DNA of 36,927 nt from Thiotrichaceae bacterium. GTDB taxonomy: Bacteria > Pseudomonadota > Gammaproteobacteria > Beggiatoales > Beggiatoaceae. The first letter of the stretch is position 1, and every line of letters begins with the position of its first letter. Location: contig JAABRD010000051.1 of NCBI GenBank assembly GCA_011391085.1, positions 1-36,927 of the forward strand. Reading direction: 5' to 3'. Positions 9,656 to 16,469 of the stretch are shown piece after piece. The translations under genes were made by a program, and so were the position numbers. The notes beneath the pieces were generated by a model, which did no database searches, had not been told where the DNA came from, and saw nothing but the letters and a program-made list of their open reading frames with translations.

Positions 9656-9802
9656 GGTAGTGATGCAATGTGGGTGATAGACACTTCTCCCCTCCCCCTA
9701 CGGGCGTGGGAAGAACAGCGGTACCCGTGGTTTTCACCCCTCTCCCCCTGGGAGAGGGGCCGGGGGTGAGGGTAAACATATCACCCAGATTGCATCACTA
9801 CC
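9656..9802. mobile_element. MITE copy A (GC-rich core type), 8-bp target duplication
   Basis: A 147-bp element bounded by GGTAGTGATGCAATGTGGGT and its inverse. The 8-bp direct repeat GAAAATGG flanks it at 9648-9655 and 9803-9810. The core contains the palindromic CTCTCCCCCTGGGAGAGG / CCGGGGGTGAGGG repeat. It has no coding capacity, hence a non-autonomous element. It lies directly upstream of the hybrid histidine kinase. Confidence 0.9.
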
Positions 9803-9837
9803 GAAAATGGGGAATGAAGAATAATGCAGAATGGATA

Positions 9838-9945
9838 CCGGAGTGGAGGCTTTAGCCGGTGGCCATGGTACGTCACCGGCTAAAGCCTCTAGTCCGGTGC
9901 CTCCTAAAGCCTCTAGTCCGGTGCCTCCTAAAGCCTCTAGTCCAG
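9838..9945. repeat. CTAGAGGCTTTAGCCGG family array
   Basis: One copy in one orientation (9838-9859) is followed by three inverted copies, the first at 9876-9897, the rest joined by GTGCCTCCTAAAGCC. The array can fold into a hairpin. It lies in the gene-free gap 9803-10094 along with the CAAAGC repeats. Confidence 0.88.
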
Positions 9946-10012
9946 TGCTTCTTTGATTCTCCATGTTTATCTAATTATCCTTGATCAAGCGTTAATTGTC
10001 AAGCCCATATTA

Positions 10013-10125
10013 CCCAGAAATCCAAAGCGTAGCTTTGTCTGTGGCAAAGCCACGCTTTGGACTCCTGAATCAGGCTGCGCTTTGGGCTACTTAATCATGT
10101 TACGCTTTGAAGTCCTGAACTGGTG
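10013..10125. repeat. CAAAGCGTAGCTTTG palindrome cluster
   Basis: Several related units: TCCAAAGCGTAGCTTTG at 10021, GGCAAAGCCACGCTTTGG next to it, then degenerate GCTGCGCTTTGGGC and GTTACGCTTTGAAGTCC. The last one runs into the glycosyltransferase gene on the minus strand and supplies its stop codon. Other copies lie near 2587, 11671 and 16416. Confidence 0.85.
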
Positions 10126-10898
10126 TGAAGTGTTTTCGAAAGACGCCTACGGTTGTCTGCTTCATAACGACGGTCTGCGGGTGGGTGCCACAAGTGAAAA
10201 ACGGGGACGGCAAAACGTCCTTCTTTACGTTGGATACCTTGGTGGAGGAGGCGCACGACTAAGTCTGCGTCTTCATGGCCCCAACCTTGGAATTGTTCGT
10301 TAAAACCGTGAATTTTCAGAAAATCTTCTTTCCAGATGGCTAAATTACAAGTTTTCGCGCCTTGCCAGCGTTGTGAATATTTTTTTCTAAAAAAGTGGTT
10401 CTGGAAGCGAAGGAGGGGAAAGAGACGATTGATGTCGCGGCGGAGGTAAGGAAGCAACCATTGAGTGGTGGACCACGTCCATATGGGAAGTTGATGGCGA
10501 AGAACGTGGTCTGTAAAAGTTTGGCTGAGGAGAATGCGATTGCCTGCAACAAACCAGCCCAATTCAGCTAATTGATGATGTTGGGCGATGAAATCAGGTT
10601 GCGGAATGCAGTCACCATCTAAGAAAATGAGATAGTTACCATGACTGTGGGCGATAGCTAAATTGCGAATGCGGGCCGCACGGAAGCCTTGGTCTGGTTG
10701 CCAAACATGATGAATTGGGTAGGGTAACGTGGGTTGTCTCTGTTTGATGAAATCAGCGGTGTCAGAAGTGGAACCGTCATCGGCGATGATAACTTCAAAG
10801 GGTAGTTGAGTTTGAGCATCTAGCGCACGCAAAACGAGGGCGAGGGTGTCGGGGCGGTTATAGGTCGTGATAATAAGGCTACTGTTGAGATTGCGCAT
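10095..10898 (-). CDS. Family 2 glycosyltransferase
   Basis: A 267-residue GT-A fold enzyme. The N-terminal nucleotide-sugar site is clear (SLIITTYNRPDTL, then IIADDGSTSDTADF), the metal-binding motif is FLDGDC (about residues 92-97), and the acceptor-side GWGHEDADLVVRL sits near residue 208, as in galactosyltransferase/chondroitin-polymerase-like GT2 enzymes. It transfers a sugar from a nucleotide donor to a glycan, probably LPS or capsule; donor and acceptor cannot be assigned. The gene starts 20 bases inside the end of the upstream glycosyltransferase, so the two are co-translated. The last dozen residues (LHTSSGLQSVT) derive partly from a CAAAGC-type repeat, so the original C-terminus may have been replaced. 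Confidence 0.87.
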   Translation of the reverse strand: MRNLNSSLIITTYNRPDTLALVLRALDAQTQLPFEVIIADDGSTSDTADFIKQRQPTLPYPIHHVWQPDQGFRAARIRNLAIAHSHGNYLIFLDGDCIPQPDFIAQHHQLAELGWFVAGNRILLSQTFTDHVLRHQLPIWTWSTTQWLLPYLRRDINRLFPLLRFQNHFFRKKYSQRWQGAKTCNLAIWKEDFLKIHGFNEQFQGWGHEDADLVVRLLHQGIQRKEGRFAVPVFHLWHPPADRRYEADNRRRLSKTLHTSSGLQSVT

Positions 10899-11637
10899 GT
10901 TCTTGTAGATACATGAGTTTTAGGTAACGGTAATAGGTGCCTTCGGCGTTGGAAACGGCTAAGAGGAAACCTTCGCGGCCATCTAAAAATCCGCGTCTAA
11001 TCAGGTATGTTCGCAGAAATGCCCAAAGACCGTGGAGAATGGCTTTAGTAAGGCTACTGGTGTGACCTTTGGCATGTAACATCTGGGCACTGGCAGAGGA
11101 GTAGTGGTTAACTTTTTCCAGAACTTCTTCTAGGGAGTTGAACGAGTAATGGAGGAGTGGATTTGTTAACGTACCTATCTGACCTTGGGAGATTTGGACT
11201 TGTTCATGGACCAGGTCGTCACTAAAACGTCCACAGTTGCGTCGAAATAGGCGGATAACGTAGTCAGGTTGCCAGCCGCTGTGTTTTATCCAGCGTCCAC
11301 AGTAGCGGGAGAGGCGGGGGAGACGAAAAGCGGTGTAAGTATTTTGTTGAATGGCTTGTTGAATTTCTTCGCGTAACGCGGGCGTGATTCGTTCATCGGC
11401 ATCTATCGAGAGAATCCAATCGCCGTGGGCGCAACTTAACGCCCGATTTTTTTGGCGTCCAAAGCCAGGCCAGTCTGAAGAGGTAAAAATTTGGGTGGTA
11501 AAGGGGCCACAAAGTTCTCTCGTGTTATCGGTGCTACCGGCGTCAAGGACGATAATTTCGTCGGCAAAGGTGACGGTGGAGAGGCAGTCGGTGATGTGGG
11601 CAGCGGCGTTTTTGGTGATGATGAGGATGGATAGCAT
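10879..11637 (-). CDS. WaaE/KdtX-like family 2 glycosyltransferase (LPS core type)
   Basis: A 252-residue glycosyltransferase of the LPS core beta-1,4-glucosyltransferase type. It opens MLSILIITKNAAAHITDCL, followed by EIIVLDAGSTDNT, then WILSIDADERITPALR and a YVIRLFRR / VHEQV segment typical of WaaE/KdtX proteins. Acts at the cytoplasmic face of the inner membrane in LPS core or related glycan assembly. It is the first gene of a two-gene unit with the overlapping second glycosyltransferase. UDP-galactopyranose mutase about 9 kb away might supply a donor sugar, but that link is only a guess. Confidence 0.87.
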   Translation of the reverse strand: MLSILIITKNAAAHITDCLSTVTFADEIIVLDAGSTDNTRELCGPFTTQIFTSSDWPGFGRQKNRALSCAHGDWILSIDADERITPALREEIQQAIQQNTYTAFRLPRLSRYCGRWIKHSGWQPDYVIRLFRRNCGRFSDDLVHEQVQISQGQIGTLTNPLLHYSFNSLEEVLEKVNHYSSASAQMLHAKGHTSSLTKAILHGLWAFLRTYLIRRGFLDGREGFLLAVSNAEGTYYRYLKLMYLQEHAQSQQ

Positions 11638-11659
11638 ATTAATTTCGCCAGGGGTTCAA

Positions 11660-11700
11660 ATCGCCAGAAGTTCAAAGCGTAGCTTTGAACTTCTGGCGAT
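11660..11700. repeat. Perfect 18-bp inverted repeat around CGTAG loop
   Basis: ATCGCCAGAAGTTCAAAG (11660-11677) and its exact inverse (11683-11700) flank CGTAG. This is a long-armed member of the CAAAGCGTAGCTTTG family. It sits between the PIN toxin gene (end) and the glycosyltransferase operon (start) on the minus strand, where it could reduce read-through. Confidence 0.92.
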
Positions 11701-11718
11701 GCCAGAAATCCTAGAAAT

Positions 11719-12087
11719 CTATTGAATCAATTTCAATTGCCGACACTGCAATTCTGTGACACGGGCTAATCTCAAGTCGTTGGTAAGAAGTTCTGCCTTT
11801 AAAACCAAAGCGGTTGCGGCAATAATTGCGTCAGGCAATTTGAGGTGATACTGACGACGCAGAGGTATAGCGAGTTGTTTCACTTCGGGTAATAATTCCA
11901 CAATAGTTAAATCTGCTAAACATTTCTGAATTTGTTGTTCCTCCTGAATACTTACCGCAGGATAAGACAATAACTCAATTTCAGTAATAACCGACACAAA
12001 ATATTCTCCTTCTGGTAGCGGTTCGTTCAACTTTCCACCTAGAAGGTACAAAACGATATTAGTATCTAGCAACTTGTTCAAGACCAT
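11719..12087 (-). CDS. PIN-domain ribonuclease toxin (VapC-like)
   Basis: A 122-residue PIN protein with the acidic set in place: D8 in LLDTNIVLY, E36/E38 in TEIELLSY, D86 in LKLPDAIIAATA and D104 in LLTNDLRL. Predicted Mg-dependent RNase toxin, with length and motifs typical of VapC. Its start overlaps the upstream antitoxin gene by 10 bases, so the two are translationally coupled. Confidence 0.9.
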   Translation of the reverse strand: MVLNKLLDTNIVLYLLGGKLNEPLPEGEYFVSVITEIELLSYPAVSIQEEQQIQKCLADLTIVELLPEVKQLAIPLRRQYHLKLPDAIIAATALVLKAELLTNDLRLARVTELQCRQLKLIQ

Positions 12088-12293
12088 TCTCCACGAATAC
12101 GTTGTTGGAACACAAGGGGTTCTTCCGTTAATTGAATTACCCCTGTGTGCTTTGCTAGTTTGTTACGTGGGGATAGAGTTTGGTCTTGTAAATTGAGTAA
12201 CTGTTCAATTTTCAACCAATCATAGTAATTAATTTGGATGGCAACGGGTTGCATGTTGGCATTTGCTACTATTCTTTTTTCAACTGGCATCAT
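12078..12293 (-). CDS. Antitoxin of PIN toxin
   Basis: A 71-residue protein that opens VEKRIVANANMQPVAIQI, predicted as a beta strand plus helix such as Phd/VapB-like antitoxins use for DNA binding, with a short charged C-terminal tail likely to wrap the toxin. Two adjacent ATGs (12293, 12290) are possible starts. The call rests on size, the first-position gene order and the 10-base overlap with the PIN toxin. Confidence 0.75.
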   Translation of the reverse strand: MMPVEKRIVANANMQPVAIQINYYDWLKIEQLLNLQDQTLSPRNKLAKHTGVIQLTEEPLVFQQRIRGEWS

Positions 12294-12341
12294 AAAAAAG
12301 TGTCTCTTTTATTTCATTTCAAATTCTGCCCATAGAGGTTC

Positions 12342-12358
12342 GAGGTTTAAGAAACCTC
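12342..12358. terminator. Small hairpin between two toxin-antitoxin operons
   Basis: GAGGTTT, loop AAG, AAACCTC. It lies between the end of the PIN-like gene and the start of the next antitoxin, both on the minus strand. No clear T tract follows, so a terminator role is only suggested by position. Confidence 0.3.
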
Positions 12359-12376
12359 CTCGACGAATTTAGGAAT

Positions 12377-12775
12377 TTAAGGTAGAAAAATCCGTCCTCT
12401 TCCCCGGTAATTGTCCAAGTTTTCAAGTATTTCCAACAGTTTGTCTAAACACATTTCTTGATAATAACGGTCTTGTGTTATCAAATCTGTCTGAGTGATG
12501 GATAACACAGGTAAAGAGGTTGGTGTATTTTCGTGGCGTATGGTTTGTTCCAACAGGTCGCCTGGGGCTAGGCAACGATTGCCGGTGAACAATATCATTT
12601 GGTGGAGTTGGGCAAATCGCCACACGGTTTGGTCATCGCTGTATTCTGGCAGGCCGACTTCAACCATGGCTTTTAATTCTAAGGGGAAAAAGGTTTGCCA
12701 GCCTTCGTAGGCGAACATGCCCCATAAAATGGAAACAGGGCCTTCTAGGTTGCGGTCAATGAGAAATCTGATCAA
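12377..12775 (-). CDS. PIN-like (DUF5615-type) partner of a DUF433 protein, TTG start
   Basis: A 132-residue protein opening IRFLIDRNLEGP, the PIN-like acidic first strand, with a later QMILFTGNRCLAPGDLLE segment where the family has its strand and conserved acidic or Asn residues. It is a variant PIN-like fold rather than a classical VapC. The start is taken as the TTG at 12775, since no ATG lies upstream in frame, the conserved first strand begins there, and GAAGG is placed 10 bases upstream. It starts one base after the stop of the DUF433 gene, so the pair is coupled. Predicted toxin-like nuclease; activity uncertain. Confidence 0.7.
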   Translation of the reverse strand: MIRFLIDRNLEGPVSILWGMFAYEGWQTFFPLELKAMVEVGLPEYSDDQTVWRFAQLHQMILFTGNRCLAPGDLLEQTIRHENTPTSLPVLSITQTDLITQDRYYQEMCLDKLLEILENLDNYRGRGRIFLP

Positions 12776-12776
12776 T

Positions 12777-13403
12777 TCAATTTTGCCTTCGTTCGAGTTG
12801 TCGTTTGCGTAAGGTAGTCCAAAATTCGGTACGGCCTGTGGAGGAGGTACGGTGTCGTTCTTTCATAGACCGGTTTTGTTCTCTCCAATATTGTTGCTTG
12901 GTTTCGGTATATTCTAAGACTTGTCTATATTCGGCTTCCACTTCCCAACGTTGCTGGTCAATATATTCCATGATGTCGGCTATTTGGGTGTCATTGAGTC
13001 TAAACCATTGTTGAATACGGGCCGGGGACCATTGTTGTTTAAGGTAATCGAGGATGTCATAGAGGGTTAAACGAGTTCCCGCAATGGTGAGTCCTTTGTC
13101 AGTTCTAAACACGGTAGGGAGTTCTGTCGAAAGTTCCGTTTTCTCCAACGGAGTGACAGGTAGATTTTCAATGACAGGGGTGGACGTAGTATCAGTATAA
13201 GGTAGAACGTCTGCCACGGAGTGGGCGGTGGCGAGGCGTTCTACACAATCCAATAAAGTGTCACTGTCTAGGTGGTAAATGGTGGTCCGGGTGAACTCAT
13301 CTAACGTGCCAAATTTTCTTTCTAAGGAACGGATAAGCAACCTGGCTTCACCTTGGATTTGCCAATGTTCAGTGTCAGGAATAGAAGTTGTTTCTTCTAA
13401 CAT
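12777..13403 (-). CDS. Long DUF433-containing antitoxin-like protein
   Basis: A 208-residue protein. About residues 100-165 form a DUF433-like domain (KGLTIAGTRLTLYDILDYLK, then FRLNDTQIADIMEYIDQQR), continued by a charged helix (EVEAEYRQVLEYTETKQQYW). The first 90 residues are an added helical region not found in minimal DUF433 proteins, which run about 75 residues. The tail is very basic (RTEFWTTLRKRQLERRQN). It pairs with the PIN-like gene directly downstream, mirroring the compact pair at 3605-4230. Inferred antitoxin/repressor. Confidence 0.72.
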   Translation of the reverse strand: MLEETTSIPDTEHWQIQGEARLLIRSLERKFGTLDEFTRTTIYHLDSDTLLDCVERLATAHSVADVLPYTDTTSTPVIENLPVTPLEKTELSTELPTVFRTDKGLTIAGTRLTLYDILDYLKQQWSPARIQQWFRLNDTQIADIMEYIDQQRWEVEAEYRQVLEYTETKQQYWREQNRSMKERHRTSSTGRTEFWTTLRKRQLERRQN

Positions 13404-13448
13404 GTGTGGATTTCAGTGAGTTGAAATGTTCAGTGCTGAGGAGAAAGC

Positions 13449-13566
13449 TAAGTAGTGAAGCAGAAATTTTCTGGTATAATGACGCCCTTACCCTCACCCA
13501 GAGGGAGAGGGGCCGGGGGTGAGGGCGACGATTGAAAATACGGCAAAATTTCTGCTTCGGTACTTA
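13449..13566. repeat. Inverted-repeat-bounded element with GC-rich palindrome core
   Basis: Arms 13449-13470 (TAAGTAGTGAAGCAGAAATT and two more bases) and 13545-13566 are inverted copies with two mismatches. The core holds the CCCTCACC / GAGAGGGGCCGGGGGTGAGG palindrome also present in MITE copies A and B. The right tip provides the target duplication of MITE copy B, so this element was there first. Confidence 0.75.
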
Positions 13567-13664
13567 GGTAGTGATGCAATGTGGGTGATATGTCTCCCCT
13601 CTCCCTCTGGGAGAGGGGCCGGGGGTGAGGGTAACTTGAATATCACCCACATTGCATCACTACC
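13567..13664. mobile_element. MITE copy B (short, 98 bp), perfect 8-bp target duplication
   Basis: Bounded by GGTAGTGATGCAATGTGGGT and its inverse, and flanked by GGTACTTA at 13559-13566 and 13665-13672. The core is a single CTCTCCCTCTGGGAGAGG palindrome plus CCGGGGGTGAGGG. No coding capacity. Confidence 0.92.
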
Positions 13665-13697
13665 GGTACTTATTACGATTTCCGCGAGAACGCAATT

Positions 13698-13777
13698 TCC
13701 GCTTACGCGCAATAAGAATTATTGCGCCGACACTACGCGGTCGCACAGCGCAATAATTCTTATTGCGCGTAAGCGGA
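13698..13777. repeat. 30-bp perfect inverted repeat with internal palindromes
   Basis: Arms 13698-13727 and 13748-13777 are exact inverses, starting TCCGCTTACGCGCAATAAG, separated by 20 bases. Each arm also contains its own palindrome (GCGCAATAA, GAA, TTATTGCGC), so the DNA can form either one long or two short hairpins. It lies in the 745-bp gene-free stretch 13404-14148. Confidence 0.92.
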
Positions 13778-13910
13778 TATGTATGAATTTATGGAAATTC
13801 TATCCTATTTCAGCATCATCAATATGATCGCCTAGTAACGGTTGATAAGTGGTTTAAACTTTCAACTCGTCTGGCTTTGGGCCGCGGCTCTGATGATTTA
13901 CCCTGAGATG

Positions 13911-14035
13911 ACGGTATACCTATGGATCAAGTTGGTCAGTCACAATCGCCTAGTTTATCTACGGCTCTTACCAGGAGAGGATGGAATACCTATGGATCCC
14001 GTGTCTGAATCTCTATCGCCTAAATATAATGAATA
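13911..14035 (+). repeat. Degenerate 70-bp direct repeat, possible gene remnant
   Basis: ATACCTATGGAT recurs at 13916 and 13986 and ATCGCCTA at 13945 and 14015, a spacing of exactly 70. In two different frames the copies read GIPMDQVGQSQSPS and GIPMDPVSESLSPK, so this could be a decayed repetitive gene, though a non-coding repeat is equally possible. The rest of 13780-14148 shows no gene. Confidence 0.4.
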
Positions 14036-14148
14036 ATGAGTATTCATAGTGACATGATTCACTGAAACAAGCGGCAGGGTGAATGGTAATCTAAACACGA
14101 TAATCAGTCAACCATTTTTTCACAAGAATTTTTTTCTAGTTGAAAAAT

Positions 14149-15159
14149 TTAATTGTTTGTCTGGCTTTTCCACAATTTAACCGTTTTATCGGCCCCGCCT
14201 GATGCCATCCATTGGCCATCTGGACTGGTGGCTAGAGAATACACTGCACCTTGATGTCCTGTCAAGGTTGTCAATAATTCCTGGTGGATCATGTCCCAAA
14301 TCGTGATGGTGTTATCGTCATTGCCTACCGCTAACCATTGCCCCGTGGGATCATAAATAATTGTAAAAATGGCATGGTCATAATCTTGTAAGGTAAGTAA
14401 TGATTTACCTTGTTGAACATCCCAAATTTTAAAAGATTTATCAAAACTGGCAGAAGCAAGGTATTGGCCATTGGGATGAAAAGCGATGGCAAAGATAGAA
14501 TCTTGATGTTTTTCCAAACTTTTGAGTAATTTTCCACTACTCACCTCCCAAAGTTTGATAGTTTTATCAAAACTGCCCGTGGCCAGTTGTTGACCATCGG
14601 GGCTGAATGCCAAGGTCCAGATGGTATCTTGATGCCCATGTAAAGTATTAGCCAAATTACCATTGTCCATATCCCATAATTTGACGGTGTTTTCCCAATC
14701 ACCAGAAGCCAGCAGGTGACCGTTGGGACTAAAGGCGACCACATTGACTTGACTGCCGGTCTCTTGTAAATTGCTAAACCATTGACCTGTCTTGACTTCC
14801 CAAAGTTTGATGGTTTTATCCCAACTGCCAGAAGCCAACCATTGTCCGTCAGGACTGAAGGCAATAGAGAATATCATATCTTGGTGGCCTGTCAAGGTGT
14901 GTAATAAATGGCCGGTTTTGATTTCCCAAAGTTTGATAGTCTTGTCGGCACTGGCAGAGGCCAGCCATTGACTATTAGGGCTAAAGGCGATACTCCATAC
15001 AGGTGCCTCATGTCCTTGTAGAGTCAAGGGGGGGACCGCGGATAGCGGATAGCGGATAGCGGATAACGGGCAGTTGATATGTTGAGTTTTTACGCAGAAC
15101 CATATCAACGTGATTATCAAGGTGCTAAGTGTTGCAATAAGGATGGATTTTTTAAACAT
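14149..15159 (-). CDS. Membrane-anchored seven-bladed WD40 repeat protein
   Basis: A 336-residue protein with one N-terminal hydrophobic segment (residues 6-23, ILIATLSTLIITLIWFCV), then seven WD40 repeats from about residue 45 to the C-terminus, each with the GH...AFSPDGQWLASGS.DKTIKLW pattern. Seven is the number needed for one closed beta-propeller, so the domain is complete. These propellers are scaffolds for protein-protein contact. The anchor suggests it projects into the periplasm from the inner membrane, or the segment may be a signal peptide. Residues about 29-41 (CPLSAIRYPLSAV) are translated from a GGATAGC heptamer repeat. No partner domain or operon neighbour indicates its target. 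Confidence 0.9.
   Translation of the reverse strand: MFKKSILIATLSTLIITLIWFCVKTQHINCPLSAIRYPLSAVPPLTLQGHEAPVWSIAFSPNSQWLASASADKTIKLWEIKTGHLLHTLTGHQDMIFSIAFSPDGQWLASGSWDKTIKLWEVKTGQWFSNLQETGSQVNVVAFSPNGHLLASGDWENTVKLWDMDNGNLANTLHGHQDTIWTLAFSPDGQQLATGSFDKTIKLWEVSSGKLLKSLEKHQDSIFAIAFHPNGQYLASASFDKSFKIWDVQQGKSLLTLQDYDHAIFTIIYDPTGQWLAVGNDDNTITIWDMIHQELLTTLTGHQGAVYSLATSPDGQWMASGGADKTVKLWKSQTNN
15037..15071. repeat. GGATAGC heptamer tandem repeat
   Basis: About four consecutive 7-bp units (GGATAGC, the last GGATAAC) within the 5' part of the WD40 gene, where they encode the linker between membrane anchor and propeller. The unit is not a multiple of three, so slippage would shift frame. Related GGATAGT units lie at 21684-21727. 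Confidence 0.85.
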
Positions 15160-15191
15160 AGTGGAGAGTGGAGAGTGAGAAGTAAATCAGG

Positions 15192-15252
15192 GTGGACTAG
15201 AGGCTTCAGCCGGAATTCGGGGCACATCGTCGGTTAACGCCATAAGTCCCGC
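15192..15252. repeat. CTAGAGGCTTCAGCCGG family, decayed inverted pair
   Basis: A good copy (GTGGACTAGAGGCTTCAGCC, from 15192) faces a degenerate inverse (CGGTTAACGCCATAAGTCCC, from 15231). It fills the gap between the WD40 gene and lipA, both on the minus strand, together with CACTATCCACTATCC heptamers at the end of lipA. Confidence 0.7.
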
Positions 15253-15274
15253 ACGTTATTCACTCCACTATCCA

Positions 15275-16210
15275 CTATCCTGTGCCCGTTAATTCTTCCG
15301 CATGATAAGAAGAACGGACCATCGGTCCGCTGGCAATTCGTTTAAAACCCAGAGTGTATCCCCATTGCGCTAATTCGTCAAATTCCGCTGGGGTGACATA
15401 ACGTTGCACAGGGAAATGATGACGACTGGGTTGTAAATATTGTCCCAAGGTTAACATTTCACAGTCATGTTCGCGTAAGTCCGTCATCACTTGTTGTATC
15501 TCGGTTATCTCTTCTCCCAATCCTAACATGATTCCCGATTTGGTGGGAATGTCCGGATGTTCTGCTTTAAACCGTTTTAACAGTTGCAAAGACCAATGAT
15601 AATCAGCCCCTGGGCGAATTTGTTTATAAAGACGAGGGACGGTTTCCAAATTGTGATTAAACACCTCGGGGGACGTGTCCCGAAAGCATTCTAACGCAAT
15701 TTCTAGCCGTCCGCGAAAGTCAGGAACTAAAATTTCGATGCGCGTGTGGGGAGACTTAGCACGTATCGCTTGAATACAAGCCACAAAATGTCCGGCCCCA
15801 CCATCACGTAAGTCGTCCCGATCCACCGAAGTCATCACCACATAGTTTAACTGCATGGCCGCCACCGTTTCCGCCAAATTCAATGGTTCTTGGGCATCTA
15901 AGGGGTCAGGACGTCCGTGGGCCACGTCGCAAAAGGGACAACGACGGGTACAAAGGTTGCCCATAATCATAAAAGTGGCGGTGCCTCCTTCAAAACATTC
16001 GTTTAAATTGGGACAGGAGGCTTCTTCGCAAACAGTATGTAAATGGTGCGTGCGCAAAGTCATTTTAAGACGCTGAATAGCGGCACCCGTAGGTACTTTG
16101 GCACGAATCCAATTGGGTTTCCGTTGCATTTTGCTGGCATCGGGAACGATTTTAATTGGCAGACGTGCTACTTTGTCGGCACCGCGTTGAGGGTCAAAAG
16201 GAGTGTTCAT
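15275..16210 (-). CDS. lipA: Lipoyl synthase
   Basis: A 311-residue radical SAM enzyme that inserts two sulfurs into protein-bound octanoyl groups to make lipoate for pyruvate and 2-oxoglutarate dehydrogenases and the glycine cleavage system. Both [4Fe-4S] clusters are recognisable: the auxiliary cluster [12 protein letters not shown] and the radical [11 protein letters not shown] (CX3CX2C). The SAM-binding and conserved regions [32 protein letters not shown] and [10 protein letters not shown] are intact, and the C-terminal RSSYHAEE carries the conserved auxiliary-cluster Ser. Length is normal for LipA. lipB is not adjacent in this window. MITE copy C lies 31 bases upstream of the start. Confidence 0.97.
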   Translation of the reverse strand: MNTPFDPQRGADKVARLPIKIVPDASKMQRKPNWIRAKVPTGAAIQRLKMTLRTHHLHTVCEEASCPNLNECFEGGTATFMIMGNLCTRRCPFCDVAHGRPDPLDAQEPLNLAETVAAMQLNYVVMTSVDRDDLRDGGAGHFVACIQAIRAKSPHTRIEILVPDFRGRLEIALECFRDTSPEVFNHNLETVPRLYKQIRPGADYHWSLQLLKRFKAEHPDIPTKSGIMLGLGEEITEIQQVMTDLREHDCEMLTLGQYLQPSRHHFPVQRYVTPAEFDELAQWGYTLGFKRIASGPMVRSSYHAEELTGTG

Positions 16211-16241
16211 ATTTTTAAGTTAATAAATGAGACCAGGAGTC

Positions 16242-16407
16242 GGTAGTGATGCAATCTGGGTGAAATATCGTGCAGTTTCGCGAAGGTCTGGAACTCTGAT
16301 TGAAATGATTAAATGAGGGCTATGAAAGGAGGCTACGATTAATCATAGTCCATCTGAAAATCATTCTAATCAGAGTTCAGACAGAGAACCCACATTGCAT
16401 CACTACC
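16242..16407. mobile_element. MITE copy C (long type, 166 bp), 8-bp target duplication
   Basis: Bounded by GGTAGTGATGCAATCTGGGT and its imperfect inverse. It is flanked by CAGGAGTC (16234-16241) and CAGAAGTC (16408-16415), one mismatch. Inside, a second inverted repeat (GGAACTCTGATT...AATCAGAGTTC) surrounds a conserved GGGCTATGAAAGGAGGCT centre that is shared with copy D but not with copies A and B. It lies in the promoter region of lipA. Confidence 0.88.
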
Positions 16408-16460
16408 CAGAAGTCCAAAGCGTAACTTTGTCAAAGCGATGTCTTGGACTCATGGAGTCT
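16408..16460. repeat. CAAAGCGTA family copy used as MITE target
   Basis: CAGAAGTCCAAAGCGTAACT, then CAAAGCGATGTCTTGGACTC: a degenerate palindromic repeat of the same family as at 10021. MITE copy C inserted at its left edge. Confidence 0.65.
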
Positions 16461-16469
16461 GGGTCTTGG

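Noticed and set aside
9633-9779. In-frame 49-residue N-terminal extension of the histidine kinase
   Set aside because: It is a translation of MITE copy A (PGPSPRGRG-like residues); the TM helix and start at 9632 are far better.
13519-14036. Reading frames of 102 and 64 residues in the repeat block
   Set aside because: The first is a translation of MITE B; the second lies in the degenerate 70-bp repeat and changes frame between copies.
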